Shown: positions 63,530-64,000 of the stretch, in pieces
How the letters are laid out: every line of letters starts with the position of its first letter
Position numbering within the stretch: the first letter of the stretch is position 1
NCBI GenBank assembly: GCA_037953745.1
Contig: JBAKBP010001399.1
Coordinates: 1 to 64,000 of the forward strand
Length of the DNA: 64,000 nt
Direction of reading: 5' to 3'
Source: Lithodes maja
Lineage: Eukaryota > Arthropoda > Malacostraca > Decapoda > Lithodidae
The notes under the pieces: generated by a model
Told to the model about the DNA's origin: nothing
Seen by the model: only the letters and a program-made list of their open reading frames with translations
Databases searched by the model: none
Made by a program: the position numbers and the translations under genes

Positions 63530-63777
63530 CTTTCTTCTTTGTTTGATTGTTGACCAGACTAGATAACTCCCGTCTTGTTATTAGTCTGTTGTGTGAAACG
63601 CTAGTACCGAGTTCTTGTATACCCCGTTATAGCAGATAGAACTCTGGAGGGTAGTGGCGTGTTTTGTTCGGCTGGCAGTACTCTGGGGTTGGGATCGTGT
63701 GTTTCCGTTGTGGCAGCGAGCCATACTCGAGTCCTGTGTAAGAGCCCTAGTGTACCCGAGTGCCCGGTCGTAACAAA

Positions 63778-63795
63778 TGGCGACCTTGCTTAGGA
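63778..63795 (+). promoter_or_regulatory. primer-binding site
   Basis: TGGCGACCTTGCTTAGGA lies two bases after the LTR end. A TGGCGACC start is common in Ty3/Gypsy-type elements; I did not assign the tRNA. Confidence 0.68.
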
Positions 63796-64000
63796 TTTTG
63801 TGAACAGTATAATTTTTTGCAGAGTTGTACAACATTTGTTTGTTCGTACTTTAGCGTACATATTGAAGAATATTTTTTTTTGTAAGGCAATTAGGAGAGC
63901 ATTTAAGAGACTCCAGTTAATTTAGTAATTAGTGCTTACATAAGGGAGTTTAACACTTTTGTCTCGAGAATTTTTTGTGAACTTCAGTATGTCGTGCCCT
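63796..64000 (+). other. start of the LTR retrotransposon interior
   Basis: AT-rich leader after the primer-binding site, ending AGTATGTCGTGCCCT. The last ATG (about 63988) could open gag but the frame leaves the window. Confidence 0.45.

Larger units (their letters stand above)
61548..63775 (+). repeat. LTR of an LTR retrotransposon (5' LTR)
   Basis: Starts TGTGACG and ends CGTAACA, an inverted pair (6 of 7). It is followed by TGG at 63778 as a primer-binding site. A core promoter is visible at about 62023. The LTR contains a 21-bp tandem pair (TGACGCATGCCGAGTATGAG, 61551-61590), a CCTCCCT run (61867-61917) and a 329-bp tandem duplication. The left boundary is inferred from where the DIRS terminal sequence stops matching. 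The 3' LTR lies outside the window. Confidence 0.78.

Overview
The window is repeat-rich nuclear DNA from an animal, most likely an arthropod and probably a decapod crustacean. The reasons are the mix of element families (two piggyBac families, a Tigger/pogo element, CR1-, RTE- and I-like LINEs, a DIRS-like element, several tRNA-headed SINEs), abundant TTAA miniature elements, and short TTAGG-type runs inside one inverted repeat. No host protein gene, rRNA gene or convincing functional tRNA gene was found. Almost every long reading frame is a transposable-element protein, a fragment of one, or an artefact of base composition.

Layout. 1-5475: a piggyBac element (pBac-1A, minus strand, cut by the window edge) split by a SINE, then a TA-flanked miniature element holding a second SINE, then a TTAA miniature element. 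5476-8246: sparse SINE and LINE fragments. 8247-13969: a second piggyBac family (pBac-2) with a frameshifted transposase. 13970-18950: a deleted LINE and LINE scraps. 18952-20174: a TTAA miniature element inserted inside a diverged member of its own family. 20171-30697: a small TTAA element containing an LTR element (two 2.0-kb LTRs, 1.1-kb non-coding centre), whose 3' LTR contains a 5.1-kb CR1-like LINE. 30794-39256: a DIRS-like tyrosine-recombinase retrotransposon on the minus strand, bounded by inverted repeats, with a coding region strikingly poor in T on the given strand. 39766-45545: two head-to-head RTE LINE copies. 45555-53760: an I-like LINE interrupted by a CR1-like LINE, itself interrupted by a TTAA miniature element and a complete Tigger element with an intact 661-residue frame. 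55810-60544: a TTAA miniature element carrying a complete piggyBac copy (pBac-1B) with an intact 971-residue transposase. 60665-64000: an RTE-like fragment, a DIRS terminal fragment, and the 5' LTR of another LTR retrotransposon running off the window.

The best-supported elements with apparently intact coding capacity are pBac-1B and the Tigger element. The CR1-like LINE at 24342-29407 is nearly intact but frameshifted near the end of ORF2. Many boundaries were fixed to the base by target-site duplications (TTAA, TA, CTAG, AGTATTT, a 14-bp SINE duplication) and by comparing interrupted copies with paralogous uninterrupted ones in the same window. Protein family calls rest on motifs recognised by eye; no database search was run.
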